From: Puccinellia tenuiflora
Taxonomy: Eukaryota; Streptophyta; Magnoliopsida; Poales; Poaceae
Length of the DNA stretch: 64,000 nucleotides
Direction: 5' to 3'
NCBI GenBank assembly: GCA_012064385.1
Contig: QRDG01000341.1
Span: forward strand, 1,326,224 to 1,390,223
The notes beneath the pieces are model-generated. The model did not search any database and was not told where the DNA came from. It worked only from the letters and a program-made list of their open reading frames with translations. Positions 10,617 through 22,980 of this stretch are shown here, piece by piece (the stretch's first letter is position 1; every line of letters begins with the position of its first letter). The position numbers and the translations under genes were made by a program.

Positions 10617-12329
10617 TTAGGACAAAGCACTAAATTGGTAAGTATCTTTCCTTTCAAAGGGATCAGCTAGATCCAAATTATGGACACGAAAACTCGAAGC
10701 GCTGCAATGAGACAAATTTTGTGTAAAACGGAGTTGAGCAACTCTTGAGGCCTTGCTATCCAGCTGAATCATCTTACGTTGTTGTGCAAAAAACTCCTCA
10801 TTGTAATTTTCTTGATTAACTGTGAGAGTCATGAACTCTAGGACTCTGGCGTTTAGCACAAAGAATTTTGCAAAGTTAGCATGTGACTTGATGCCCCGAT
10901 AATATCGCCAAGAAATTGTCTTCAGACAGATGTCAAAAGATCTTATAAAATCTCGGTGTTTACGAAGCCAGAAGTTGGTTTTCCCTGGTCCAAGAGACTG
11001 AAAAAGAAAATGGAGAATTTTAAACCAACCATTTAAGAACAATAAGTAGATAAAACGAGCACTGAATACTATGAACCATCATAAAAAAAAATGTAACCTC
11101 AATGTATAGCCTTTCCAAGCATGGAAAGCATCTCATCAAGTCAATAATAGCATCCAGGCTAAGGGAATGTGAAGCAACAGCCAAAATCTTGACCGTGTGC
11201 ACCGCTGTCGTTAGGCTATCAACACGCAATCCCTTCATGAGGTATGGAAGACAGCATTAGGCCAATCTATAAGTGCAGATATAATATGTAATAGCACATA
11301 GAAATGCAGGCCCATGAAGGCAAGTATGAACGCCACAGGTACCTGAATAACCGTCGAGCCAAACACGAGTCTCGTACTAGAATAGCAAAATAGGCAACCT
11401 AAGGTCTCCAGTTTAGGCGCGGAAATTACCAATGTATGCGGGTGATCTGAACCAAGTTGGAGCAACCTCTCAAGACAAGGGGCATTCTCAATGATGAGTT
11501 CCCTAAATCGGAGCTCTCTATGACAAACAAAAGCGTCACATGCTATGCTTCTAACGCTAATGGAGTTGATTCGGAGAGAGCAGAAGCCAGAGCTATTCTG
11601 AAGCAGCAAGCACTCCAAAGCAGGGCAACCTGCAATCATGGCGTGCAGTGAGGATTCGGAAATGCTGACCCGTTCAAGCGCGAGATTCTTAAGCTTAGGG
11701 AAGTGAAGCGCTTGAGCAGTGCTGTCAGGGATTTGGCAATCTCCAATGATGGCAACACAGAGGGTGTTACAGAAGCGTAAGGCGGCTGCCAGCAGTGGCT
11801 GCGGCGTTGGTGGTGGATACGGCAACCTAAACATACTGTGAAAGCTGCAGAGCTCAAGCTCCTGGAGGTTGTCGAGGGCAGGGGACCGGAGCCAGGCGTC
11901 GGCTCGGTCACCATCGAGGTGGTACACGGGCGCGCAGAAGCGGCGGCCCGGGCCCAGGTGGGCAGAGAGGATACGCGGCACGACCGTATCGAGGTCCGCC
12001 GCATCTTTGCAGAGCCTGCGGTGGTCGACGTTGAGAGGGGCGGATCGCCAGAGGTGGCGCCACCGGGAGGCGAGGATCTGCGTGCGGGCGCCTTCCTTGG
12101 TGGGCAGGAGCGAGATGATGTCTTGGAGGACGCCGTCCGGAAGGTGGCTGATACGGTCGGTGGCGCCTCCATCCGCTACGGGCAGCGACGGCTCCGCGCA
12201 GCCGCCGGCGCCTCTTTGTTCCCCATCCGCTCCGTGCAGCGGCGGCTCCTGATGCTCCATTCCGGCTCCAAGATTGGGCGCCGCTAGCTTCCTCTTCCTC
12301 GAGCCAGAACGGCCACCCTCCAGCTCCAT
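10617..12329 (-). CDS. F-box/LRR/FBD protein, copy C (intact, 3 exons)
   Basis: Predicted SCF ubiquitin-ligase substrate adaptor: the F-box would bind a SKP1-like protein and the LRR/FBD part the target, which is unknown. Exon 1 12329-11343 (329 codons), exon 2 11232-11098 (45 codons), exon 3 10997-10617; introns of 110 and 100 bp have GT-AG ends and the frame is continuous, giving 500 aa. A basic SRKRK motif lies at residues 10-14, the F-box at about 58-98 (DRISHLPDGVLQDIISLLPT), degenerate leucine-rich repeats at about 150-370, and the FBD-like C-terminus at about 390-470 (WRYYRGIKSHANFAKFFVLN). The ATG at 12329 matches the start of the other copies. It resembles plant F-box/FBD/LRR proteins of the At1g13570 type. 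It is the only complete copy in the left cluster. Confidence 0.88.
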
Positions 12330-12620
12330 GGTCAACGGCGGCTAGTGCGTGGGACCGCTACTCCAGGAAGAAGATATGGGGCTCGCCTTGGTGGAAGCAA
12401 GCTAGGGTTTGGCCGCCAACGCCGGAGCGGAGACGTGCAGAGGAGCGCGGCGGCGGTTTGGATTTGGGGGAAACAGCGTATGTGGAAGCCAAGTGAGGAA
12501 ATAAAACAGCAAAGCCCAGTCCAGGACCCAAGTGGGCTCAGAGTCACAGGCGAGCGACCGCTTCCACTCATCCCTCTCCACCTGGTCTGTTCGACTCCCA
12601 ATTTTATTTGATTTGGCTAA
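12330..12620 (-). promoter_or_regulatory. Upstream region of F-box copy C
   Basis: GC-rich leader with an AGGGTTT element near 12405-12411. Site II-like motifs: AGCCCA at 12513-12518 and TGGGCT at 12533-12538, the second conserved upstream of copy B. Transcription start not determinable from sequence. Confidence 0.45.
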
Positions 12621-13925
12621 CTGATGAAATTTACAAAAGAAACAATTATTAGCTGTAGGGAGACACCATGTACGATTGGTTTACGCGTGCATACTTGATT
12701 TGGCTACCAATTACTGATGAAATTTACAAAACAAACAAGTACTGATGATTTTATTTTTTTGGAGGATGTTGCTGCGATTATTATTAGCTGTAGAGAGACA
12801 CCATGTTCGATTGGTTTACGCGTGCATACTCGATTCACTAAACAGCGTTTACAACAGCACGGCAACAAACTGCCAAATAAATTATGCAGTTACAGGAGCA
12901 AGAAAACGGCAGACTCTGAACTCAATCTTCAGGATCTTCACTTCTACTTTTGCTTGGGTGGCCTCCCCGCAAGTTGACTACGACAGACAATCAAACCTCT
13001 TGGGTCTGGACTCAGGACGCTGCCCTGTGTTGGCAGCTCTGAGCGTGGCTCCCAACACACAAAAAATAGGTCAGCAGATCGGCTACCGCCTGCCCTGTGT
13101 TGGCAGCTCTCAAGCAACTTCAGCGTGCCTCGCTAGCTACACGCTGATAGTCACTCTGCTACTTGTGAAATACTATATGCTTGAACTTTCCAAACAAGGA
13201 ACCACGGCTAAGGACTCTTGAAGTACGAATTGGACACATCTGAATATTTCGACGCTTCTTCAAATTTCCTGATACGCTGAACCTCTGAATATTTCGATGC
13301 TTCTTCGGATTTCCTGACACCTTAAAGGAGTGATAAGGATTCCTGATACAATATATTTTTCTTTCTCTGCAGTATATTTTTATCTCTACAGTATCTATCT
13401 ACAATGCAATGCAATATTTTGTTTTTGTCAACTTTCTGAGTGCATCACAGAATGTGCAACTACGCCCCATTTCTTTCTTGGGCATTCTGAATGTGCATCT
13501 ACGCTCCATACAAATCTTGCCATTGGGCAAGAAAGGAAAAGATAATTATTAACAAATTCAGCTCTACACACAAGACATGCCTCATTGATCCCTATTATAC
13601 ATTGTGTACGCAATAACCAAAGTAACACCTTTCTCTGAGATCATCCAGAAAAAACAAAATAACTTGGGCTGAGAAGGAGATTCACAAAGGATATGGGTGT
13701 GGATACACAGCAGCATCACTTTGAATGGCCCCAAAAAACTAAAAAATACTTAAGGGGTAACATCATTTGGTATTCAGAAGCCATACAACTCTGTACTTTC
13801 TCATCATATAAGTGCACATCAGCACAAATTGATTTCAACAGAGCTAATACAGATATAATGTTCAAATGCAGAAGGTTTCAAGACAATACCAACTTAAAAA
13901 ACTACAAACATGAGAACACCTGCGG
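12621..13925. other. 3' flank of copy E with small tandem duplications
   Basis: Non-coding. A unit of about 100 bp (ATGAAATTTACAAAA ... GAGACACCATGT ... GGTTTACGCGTGCATAC) occurs at 12624-12700 and again at 12717-12830. CTGCCCTGTGTTGGCAGCTCT occurs near 13020 and 13090, and TCTGAATATTTCGA near 13240 and 13287. From about 13190 it follows the shared F-box 3' flank. Confidence 0.55.
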
Positions 13926-14780
13926 TTTGGACAAAGCACTAAATTGGTAATTCCTTTCAAAGGGATCAGCTAGATCCAAATCATGGACACAAAAAAACTA
14001 AGCACTGCAATGAGACCAATTTTGTGTAAAATGAAGTCGAGCACCTCTGGAGGCCTTGCTATCCAGCTGAAGCATCTTACGTTGTTGGGGAAAAACTCCT
14101 CATTGTAATCTTCCTGATTAACCGCGAGAGTCATGAACTCTAGCAATCGGGCGTTCAGCACAAAGAACGTGGCAAAGTCAACATGTGACTTGATGCCCCG
14201 GTAACATTCCCAGGAAATTCTCTTCAGACGAATGTCAAAAGATCTTATAAAATCTCAGTGCTTCCGACAAAATAAGTTGGTTTTCCCGGGTCCAACACAC
14301 TGAAAAAGAAAATAGAGAATTTAAAACCAACCATTTCGGATCAGTAAATCTATAAAACAAGCACTGAATAATATGAACCGTCACAAAAAAATTTATCACC
14401 TCAATGTATAGCTTTTCCAAGCATGGAAAGCATCTCATCAAGTCAATAACAGCATCCAGACTAAGAGCACGCAAATCAACAGCTAAAATCTTGACCGTGT
14501 GCACTGCTATCGTTAGGTTATCAACACGGAGTTCCTTCATGAAGGAAGACAGTATTAGGCCATCTGTAAGTGTAGATAATATGTAATAGCACAGAGAAAT
14601 GCAGGCCCATGAAGGCAAGTACGAACGCCACGGATACCTGAATAACCGTGGAGCCAAACACGAGTCTCGTAATAGAATAACAAAATAGGCAACCTAAGGT
14701 CTCTAATTTACGCGCGGAAATTACCAATGTATGCGGGTGATCTGAACCAAGTTGGAGCAACCTCTCAAGACAAGGGGCAT
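13926..14780 (-). pseudogene. F-box/LRR/FBD copy E, truncated and frameshifted
   Basis: Homologous to the last part of exon 1 (to 14780), exon 2 and exon 3 of copy C. Exon 3 has a premature TGA soon after its start (RKH then stop, near 14265) and a 1-nt deletion near 14090 that shifts QQRKM out of frame. The normal TAA stop is AAA at 13926-13928. Exon 1 breaks off at 14780 into unrelated DNA, so F-box and start are lost. The exon 1/intron 1 boundary (ATTCAG/GTATCC) is still visible. Confidence 0.88.
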
Positions 14781-15494
14781 TATATTCTACAACCTTGACG
14801 GCTTAGTCTCCATGTATACACCACGAGAGTTCTTTCTAAATCAAGCAGGAACTGAAATAGTTTGTTGAAATCATTGCAAAGTTTGTGGGAATAGTTACTT
14901 TCTCCCAAACATACCTTAGTATTGTAATTTGCGGAAGCCATCACCATGGAGTGTACATATGATGAATTGGAAATCTGGACTTCAATGTAATTCCTTGTAT
15001 CCACAGCGATGTATTTATATATTCAAATATTTTTTATATTCAGCGTCTCTTTCTTAATAGGGGAAGTTGGGTCCCTCCAAATCATCTGTAACTCTGGCAT
15101 TCAAGTCCTGGTGGAAGCCATTGTTTACATTTAGCGTCACAGGTTTGAAAACCTTCTCATTCCTAGATATAGTTTTGTTTGCAATAACAACACTTTATGC
15201 TTCTGATCAACTGAAAAAAAGGAAAGGCTTCCACATCTTGTTGTTTATATTATGATAATGTACTACACTTCCATATATCGTGTATTTATGGGACCTTCTT
15301 CTTCTGATAAGTGGAAATGCATATTCCTGCACTATAGTGAAGTAGACAAAAGTAAGACATAGTGATATTAACAGGATTGTTATTATTAATAATGATGTAT
15401 AGTAAGAAATCTCACTGCGTACATAGACCATGCCATGCTGGAAAGTATCTATTTTAACTCAAATGACATTGTAGTAAGCGTCACTGATGACTGG
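14781..15494. other. Unassigned AT-rich DNA
   Basis: Starts abruptly where copy E breaks off. No exon structure, conserved domain or terminal repeat recognised. It ends with ACTGG (15490-15494), the left TSD of the solo LTR, so it was the host of that insertion together with 16999 onward. Confidence 0.4.
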
Positions 15495-16993
15495 TGATAA
15501 CCCACAAGTATAAGGGATCGCGTATAGCCTTTTCGATAAGTAAGAGTGTCGAACCCAACGAGGAGCTAAAGGTAGGATAAGTATTCTCTAAAATTCTATC
15601 AACCACTGATATAACTCTACGCACACTAAACGTTTGCATTATCTATGAAATAAAACTAGACTAACAATACGGGTATGAGAGATAGCTTTGCGAGGTAATA
15701 AATAACGAGAAAGTAAAAGTTAGTTGCTGTAGCAATAAGGTAACCTAAGGTGACATAAAGTAATAGAACCATTAGTATGGAAAAGTGGTGGAAGGCATGG
15801 CAGAATTGTCCATAATTAATTAGTGAATCTACTCGGTTCATTGTCTTCGATGCAGTTTTCTATGTGGGAGAGGCTAAATATACATGCGCTCCTCTACTTG
15901 GGATTACATATACTATATGATTGGATTGTTAGCAAGCATCCGCAAATACTAACAAGTCATTAAGGTTTCCCCAACCATAGCATTAAGTTTACGGTCCTCT
16001 TGCTCCCATACGTGCAACTCACCGGTTCGAGTCCTCAGGTTTCTGTCACTCCGGCAGGACTACCCCCTTCTTTTACAAATACTACCAACCCTATGATGTT
16101 GATCCATGCGCACACATATATAATGGACATCAAAGGACAGTACCATATCAACATACAACTCTAATCAACCCAATATATTCAATAATTCAACTATAAGACA
16201 AAGGGAACTACACAAACACGACATTGATCATAGGATAATACTTCATAGCATCAAACACCATGTTTACATAGAGTGGTACAGAGGTTTGTGGGAGAATGGA
16301 CCGCTGTAGATACATGAAGATGGCGATGGAGATGGCGGTGAAGACGGTGGAGAGGGCAACGCGGGGCAGTGGCGGCGCCGGCGGTGGAGCTCCTCCCCTG
16401 CCGCCGGCATCAATGGGGAGCGCCGCCCCTTAGCCCTATTCCTGCATAGCTTTAGGGAGCCCTCCCCCATGGAGATGGGATCCATGGAGGAGGCAAAAAT
16501 GTGGCTTTGGTGGCTGGAATTCGTGGGTCTTGGGTGTCCTTCACAACCTAGATTTCCTCCCCTTATATAGCTTCTCGGATTTCCGTCATCCCCTCTAGGG
16601 TTTCAGTAGTTCGGGCTTATCTCGGCCGTCAGGACTCGGATTGGGCCGAATTTTATGTCTAGATTCATTAGGAGAAAATTCCCTACAACTTTCGCGACCA
16701 AGCTTTTTCCATTTGATGTCATCTTCTTCCCGGTATGTGACAATCTTCAAAAAGAATTTTCAGACAGATTTCAGGAAAGTCCTAATTCGACTCTAACAAG
16801 GTTTCCTTTTTGTATTTTTGATAATTCCTACACACCAAAGAGTAAAACAAGAACATTGTACAGTTTTTCAACTATTAGTAGGTTAGTCCAAATAAATGTC
16901 ATAATATGATATAAAGTGTATACAAAACATGTAGCAATTGATGTAAAACATGCATGGAATATAAAAAATTATAGATACGTTTGAGACGTATCA
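15495..16993. mobile_element. Solo LTR (1,499 bp) with 5-bp TSD
   Basis: Begins TGATAACCCACAAGTATA and ends TTTGAGACGTATCA, i.e. TG...CA, and is flanked by ACTGG at 15490-15494 and 16994-16998. The minus-strand reading TGATACGTCTCAAACG resembles LTR starts frequent in Triticeae gypsy elements. No internal domain or second LTR is present, as expected after LTR-LTR recombination. The small open frame on the minus strand inside it is not a gene. Confidence 0.85.
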
Positions 16994-16998
16994 ACTGG

Positions 16999-17886
16999 CA
17001 CAAACTATGTTTCCTGTTTGCAGCTGTAAATGATCATTCCAAGGGTACATTTGTCTGTTTGTCTTGTCATCTAAGTATGGATAGCCCCTCACAAAGAGAC
17101 TCTTTGTACAAGGGGGCAAGAGGTATCTCGGTTGCCACCTCGTTCGGAGATGTGTGCATATAATGACAAAGTTCTTTGGGGCCTAAGTTGAGTAACATGT
17201 GGTTCTAATACTTGTGGTCGACGGGCATGAGACATTCAACCTGGAACATGTTAGACATATAAGGGAGATATGTACTTTCACTTTAACCATAATCACAAAA
17301 GATTCCTGTAACCCAACTCTTATTATTATCGTTGACATGAGCTACATATCCCAAAACTTTACTTTATTTTCTCTTATGTTTATTTTATTTTATCGAAGAT
17401 CTAGCACATATATTCCCTGCTTACTTTCTGTTACTATAAGTGTCTGTGAATGAAAGAAAGAAAAGTAAAAGATGATTCTAATACCAAAAATAGGATGATA
17501 TACAATTATTTTGCATTCTTGATGGCCCATAGTACTTGTTCATTTGTTTTTATACAAGATAGCAGATTTTTAAGCATAGATGAAATTTATAAAAGATATC
17601 ACTATATAATGTATTTGCTTGTTGCTATTCCTTAAAGAATGAACTACTTAACTTTGTGTAGAAATGATCATTGACTTATGATGTTCAACATATCAACAAA
17701 CTCCAAAGTTCATGTTTAGTTTTATCACCTTTATGCTCGAGGACAAGCATAGGTTAAGCTTGGGGATGTTGATGCATGTGAAATGCATACATGAACTTGG
17801 TAGTTTTATTGATACATATTCCCACATATTTGCATCACATAGAATGTTATATCCATGTTTTATATTGATTTATGGGGATTTACCAA
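16999..17886 (+). mobile_element. 3' end of a decayed LTR retrotransposon
   Basis: Non-coding. Near 17735-17767 it has the phrase CTCGAGGACAAGCATAGGTT then AAGCTTGGGGA, resembling the purine-rich tract region that precedes the 3' LTR in Triticeae gypsy elements, followed by TGTTGATGCATGTGAAATGC, a plausible LTR start. The LTR is cut at 17886 by the next element. Family assignment is inference. Confidence 0.5.
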
Positions 17887-20444
17887 TGAAAGGACACGGA
17901 TGTCGCCTAGAGGGGGGGGTGAATAGGCGATTTAAAATTATTACGGTTAAGGCTTGAATAAATGCGGAATAAAACTAACGTTTAATTTATCAACCCAAAA
18001 CCTAAACTAGCTAGGTTCACCTATGTGCACCAACAACTTATGCTAAGCAATATGATCAACTAGGTGATAGCAAGATATATGACTTTAAGCTTAATGTCTA
18101 TCACAAAGTAAATAGCATAAGTAAGAAGCTCGGGATAGAAATACCGAGGCACTTGGAGACGATGATTTTATCCCGAAGTTCACTTCCCAATGGAAGCTAG
18201 TCTCCGTTGGAGCGGCGCGGTGTTCACCAATGTGAAACACCGAGTAGCCTTGATATGGCACACCGTATCTCCGTTGTGTCTTACCACCAATGTGGCGAGG
18301 CACTTGTCACTATGTTGCCGTTGAGGTCGACAACTAGAACCTTTACAAGGGTGAAGCTCACTCCACAAGTTGGAGGGTCTTCACCAAATGCACCGAGCCG
18401 CCAAGACTCGATGCCCAAGGCCGGGGCACACACCACAACTCAATTGATGGCTCCCGGCAATATCTTCGTAGCTACCAAAGCTCCGAAGCAACAAGGTTGA
18501 GCCACACTCCACAATTGGAGGCTCCCAACAAATCCCGTAAGCCACCAAGACTCCGAGAAATCAAACCGTCTAGGGTACCAACGTGCCCTAGAAGAACAAG
18601 CTCTAGGGCACCAAAGTACCCAAGAGTAACAAGCTTCTCAACTTCACTTTCCACGAATCACCGTGGAGAACTCAAACCGATGCAACTAATGCAATGGCAA
18701 GAACACACTAAGTGGACAAGTTCTTCCAACCCGAATCCAACCAAAGCAACTAATGCTTGGGAGGGATTTGGGAGGAAGAACAAGGAGAAACACAAAGAAA
18801 CTCCAAAGATCTAGATCCAATGTGTTCCCCTCACTTAGAGGAGAAACCGATCGGTGGAAACGTGGATCTAGACCTCCTCTCTCTTTTCCCTCAAAAACTA
18901 GCAAGAACTATTGGAGGGATTGAGAGATAGCAAAGCTCTAAGAATGTCAACAATGGAGGAAAGAGAGCTCAAGAGGTGGGAGAAAGTTAGGGAAGAAGTG
19001 GGGAAGAAGACCCCTTAAAAGGGGAAGACAAAATATGGCCGTTGGGCCAAATTTCGTGCAGCCGGAGGGGGGAGGCCGGCCTGGCCGGCCTGGCCCGGCC
19101 ATCATGGCCGGCCATGCAACAGAGAGGGCCCGGCCATGCCCCGGCCATCCCCCGGCCATGCTGGGCTGGACGTTTCCCCTTTTTTTCTTTCTTTCTTTTC
19201 TTTTCTTTTTCTGCCTAGAAAACGTCCGATACCGGAAATGCAATAACTTTTGTATCCGGACTCCGTTTTCGACAATCTTGGACTCGTTGGAATCACCACA
19301 ACAAGCACTACAAGATTATGCATAAAAACATCATAGTCCAACAATATATTATAATAACAAATGAGGAAATATTAAACCTCTTTCATGCAAACCGGAAATG
19401 CAATATCTTCCACATACGAACTCCGTTTTCGATAATCTTGGACTCGTTGGAATCGTCACAACGAGCACTACAAGATTATGCAGAGAAACATCATTGTTCA
19501 AAAGGATATGGTAAAACCAAAAGATGAAAGGTAAAACCTTTCTATTGAAACCCGGAACACCATATCTTTTGCAAATGAAGTCCGAATGACACGAAACCAC
19601 TTTTGTTGGAAAGAGGACGACAAATGCTACCCTATATCATATAAGAATATTGAAACCAAGCAAGGGAGATTTTGCTAATAAATGGAAGAGTGAAACCTTC
19701 CGCATAGATGGACTGACAAAATCTCCGACACCGAAAACTCAATAGGGAACACATATAAGAACCGTTTTCGGTGACCTTGGGCTTGTCATGACAAGCACGA
19801 CAAGCACCAATACCACACCACGATAAGAGCCAAATAGGAACTAATAAAGATGATGCCAAGGATGCAAAGGTTTGAGCTCTCTACGACCGATACGCTAAAG
19901 CTCACTTGAGAGCCCCTCTTGATAGAACGGTTACCTATCTAAAAACCCGGTCTCACAACTACACCGCGAGACCGGTAAAATAGAAACCCTATCAAGATCA
20001 TACCTTTGCCTTGCGCATTCCACTTGAGCTAGATGATGACGATCTTGATCTACTCTCAAGAGGATCACCTTTCTTGATTTTGCTCCGCTTAGTGAAGACA
20101 CGCATATTGCTCCCCCATACACCAAGATGGGAGAGGCACTCTTCGACATATCTTCACATGGCCTTTATCTTGATGATCACCACGTGACGCCATCCACCAT
20201 GGACAACATAGGATCTTGATCAACAAATGATCTTCTTCTTCACATGCCCTAATCTTGTATGTTGATCAACTTGCACTTAGCCTTGATCAACATATAGTCT
20301 TCTTCTTTTAGCCTTGACTCCAACATATGGAGTCCAAGCATTCCTTATGGACCAACACTGCAAATATAACTCAAAGCACACATTAGTCCATAGAGATTGT
20401 CATTAATTACCAAAACAACACATAGGGGCAACCATGCTCTTTCA
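17887..20444. mobile_element. 2.56-kb non-coding element with TGAAAG...CTTTCA ends
   Basis: Starts TGAAAGGACACGGATGTCGC and ends GCAACCATGCTCTTTCA. Both ends are sequence blocks that recur widely in Triticeae intergenic DNA, from memory and unchecked. No coding region. The interior holds GC-rich stretches near 19060-19160 and a duplicated block (CCGGAAATGCAATA ... CTCCGTTTTCGA ... ATCTTGGACTCGTTGGAATC) near 19235 and 19390. No clear TSD: ACCAA on the left, GGTAG on the right. It could be an LTR or a TIR element. Confidence 0.55.
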
Positions 20445-21560
20445 GGTAGTCTATCTCTGGACTATGGGTTTGTGGCAGTAGCTTGATCTCTATCTCTCTC
20501 ATACTATCATTGTTTTAGTACCATATGATCCGCCCAACATGATTATGGTCATCTATGTAATTCCTATGTAGTGGATCTTTATTTTATTAGATGTTATTTG
20601 AGATCGGAATTCTATCATGTGTAAGATGTACTGGTAGATCCACATTATATACCTCGTTCTTAATTACTTGTCATGATCAAACTTTTATGTAAGAGCATGT
20701 GTGGGGGAACGTGTGTTTTAGGTGGAGTAACATGGTGGTGGTGATTGGATAGTAGCAGAAAATTCGAGGTTCACTATAGTTTTTACCTTTCTTTTGTTGC
20801 CTCACTGGGGATAAAGTGAATGCATGTGTTATATCCATGTAGTGACAACAAAGATGATATTGTTTGTCCAAGGTAGAACATTTGATATTCAAACAACATG
20901 TCAATAAATGTACCTAAGGCTATACTCTGTTTATTCTTAATTCTAGATAGCATGGAGTTTTCCCGTTATAGAGGAGTATAAGTGAGATGTGTTGCCTCAT
21001 CTTTATATTAGGATGTGATGCCCATATAAATGCTAATCAAACGCATGATGAAGTTTTAATAATATTATATCATCTATGAACAATTTTATGTTCATTCACC
21101 TTATGAGAGAGTAGACAAGTAAACCCATGAACCCGATTATTATAAAAACCACTTTTGCTTACTTTTATAGTCTTTACTATTTTCATCATTAAATAAATCC
21201 GAAAATACAAATACACTTTTTCTATTTGCAAACACAAACAAAAACCCAAAGAGAAATTTACTTTATTATTTTTACTTTCTTGCCTAGTTATAGATTGCTT
21301 TACTTTTTATTTATCTATAGTTTTATTTCAGTTTTACTTATACGAAACCTTGTGCTTGACAACCACACAGTTGAGTTGGGGACACAAGGCATTTTTTGTT
21401 TGTTTTGTAGGTTGCTAGAAGAGGATAAAACAAAGGTTATCTCAATTCCCCGAGAGTTTGATATAAACCCTTGAGTCATCCTTGTGGGGGAATAGACGCT
21501 TGCTACAACACTCTACATTTGGAGTCCCAACGAGTTGATACACACAGAGTTGTTGCCGTC
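20445..21560. other. Decayed retrotransposon-derived DNA
   Basis: AT-rich, without a gene. The part at 21360-21545 (GTTGAGTTGGGGACACAAGG, GAGAGTTTGATATAAACCC, TTGTGGGGGAATAGACGC) resembles untranslated regions common in Triticeae LTR retrotransposons. I cannot link it confidently to 16999-17886. Confidence 0.35.
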
Positions 21561-22404
21561 AGTCATATACTCTAACAAGAAGTGAGTACAGTCCTCGCTC
21601 GAATGGAACCGCACGAAGAAGTCCAATGTTGGTGCGCAAACCTCCACCATCGCTGCAACTACACCCTCGAGCAACACTGGTGCCCGGCTACGTTCCACCA
21701 TGGCCACCAGTGCGTGTCCGCGCCAATTATCCTCCAACCTAACCATGCTATGAGTGCATGTCAACACACAATGATCATGCTCGGGACGAGATCGGTCTCA
21801 CCACACCTGAACATCACAATGGGGAATGCTATCCGACTTCTCATGCTAAGAGGATGAGTGACTAGGCAAGAAAGAGAGTGATAACTCTGCAATGGGAAAT
21901 TTGGTTGTACATGTCTCCAGCCGACCGGGGACTGTTTATCCCCACCCTCCACCACTTTTTCCCGTCAAAATTTCCTACCAAAATTTCCCGTGGAGGTAAA
22001 CAAGGGAACAAAAAAGAGGGATAAAATCATATAAAAGAAAAAATGTATATCTTTTTCAAAAAAAGAAAAAAAACTTGTGTGTCGAGTTCCGTGTAAAGAT
22101 GCATTCGTCAAATTTTTTGAGTGTCCATGATGTGGCACTCGACATAGCTCCTTTTTCCATGATCCCTGCTTTGTTGCTGAGTGCATAACTCAACACATCC
22201 ATTTGCATGTGACGAGTGCATTTGTTTGTCGAGCGCTCGCGTGGGAAAAACACTTGGCATACCACCATAGTTCCTGAGTGCAAGTTTTTGCTGAGTGTTG
22301 TTTCTATGCGCTCGGTGTAATTGCATTGTTGTCCCGTTCCCAATAAGTCGCACTCTACAATCTCTCTCGCACTCGACAACAAATCCAATTCCGGCAGTGC
22401 AACA
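21561..22404. other. Unassigned DNA, possibly CACTA-related at 22080-22400
   Basis: No gene. The stretch 22080-22400 repeats GAGTG/CACTCG motifs (GTGGCACTCGACATAG, GACGAGTGCATTTG, CACTCGACAAC), resembling subterminal regions of grass CACTA transposons. The identification is weak because no terminal CACTA sequence is seen. Confidence 0.3.
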
Positions 22405-22710
22405 TTAGGACCATTTATGCTGGAAACAATAACAACTCCTTGCGTCCAAGATGAAGCCACATTTTTTTGTTCAGAGTGAAGTGAGACATCACACAAACAT
22501 TCAGCATATGCAACTACTCCCTCCGTTCAATAATGTAAGCCTTTTTAGCAAACTAGTTTAGCTTGCTAAAAATGCTTACATTATGGAACAGAGCTAGTAA
22601 TTAACTACTTTCCAGACAAATCTTGTCACTGGGCAAGACATGCTTAGACCAAAAAGCACTGACCTTAATTAGCAATATGTTGATCTGAGAGGGCACCACC
22701 AATTGGCACG
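22405..22710. other. Orphan F-box 3' flank
   Basis: Sequence such as GGACCATTTATGCTGGAAAC, AATCTTGTCACTGGGCAAG and GATCTGAGAGGGCACCACC aligns by eye with the 3' flanks of F-box copies H and I (AATCTTGCCACTGGGCAAGC, GATCTGGGA). No F-box coding sequence follows; instead the B3-like gene region begins. A Stowaway MITE sits inside. Confidence 0.5.
22517..22597. mobile_element. Stowaway-type MITE, 81 bp
   Basis: Starts CTCCCTCCGTTC, ends GGAACAGAGCTAG (degraded inverted copy), flanked by TA on both sides. The interior is a near-perfect inverted repeat (AATGTAAGC ... GCTTACATT), giving a hairpin. Confidence 0.85.
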
Positions 22711-22980
22711 GCCGGGTTGTTGAAACTTCAAAAAACAGTTTATTCCCGCAGAAACCGACTATACTTGTTCAGTACGTCTTGCACATGGACTCCCAGTCCC
22801 AGTTTTTGGCAAGTCCCCCGTCCTCCAAGACAACAGGCCTGCCGTATCAGAAGCGGACTTGTAATCGCCTCTAGCTTGGTATTTCGATCGGCCGATATAT
22901 GTAACTTGCCTCCGTCCGGGACACCCACAGCAAATCTTTCCACAAACAGATCCATCATCTAGGTCTCGATCGCCTCTCCA

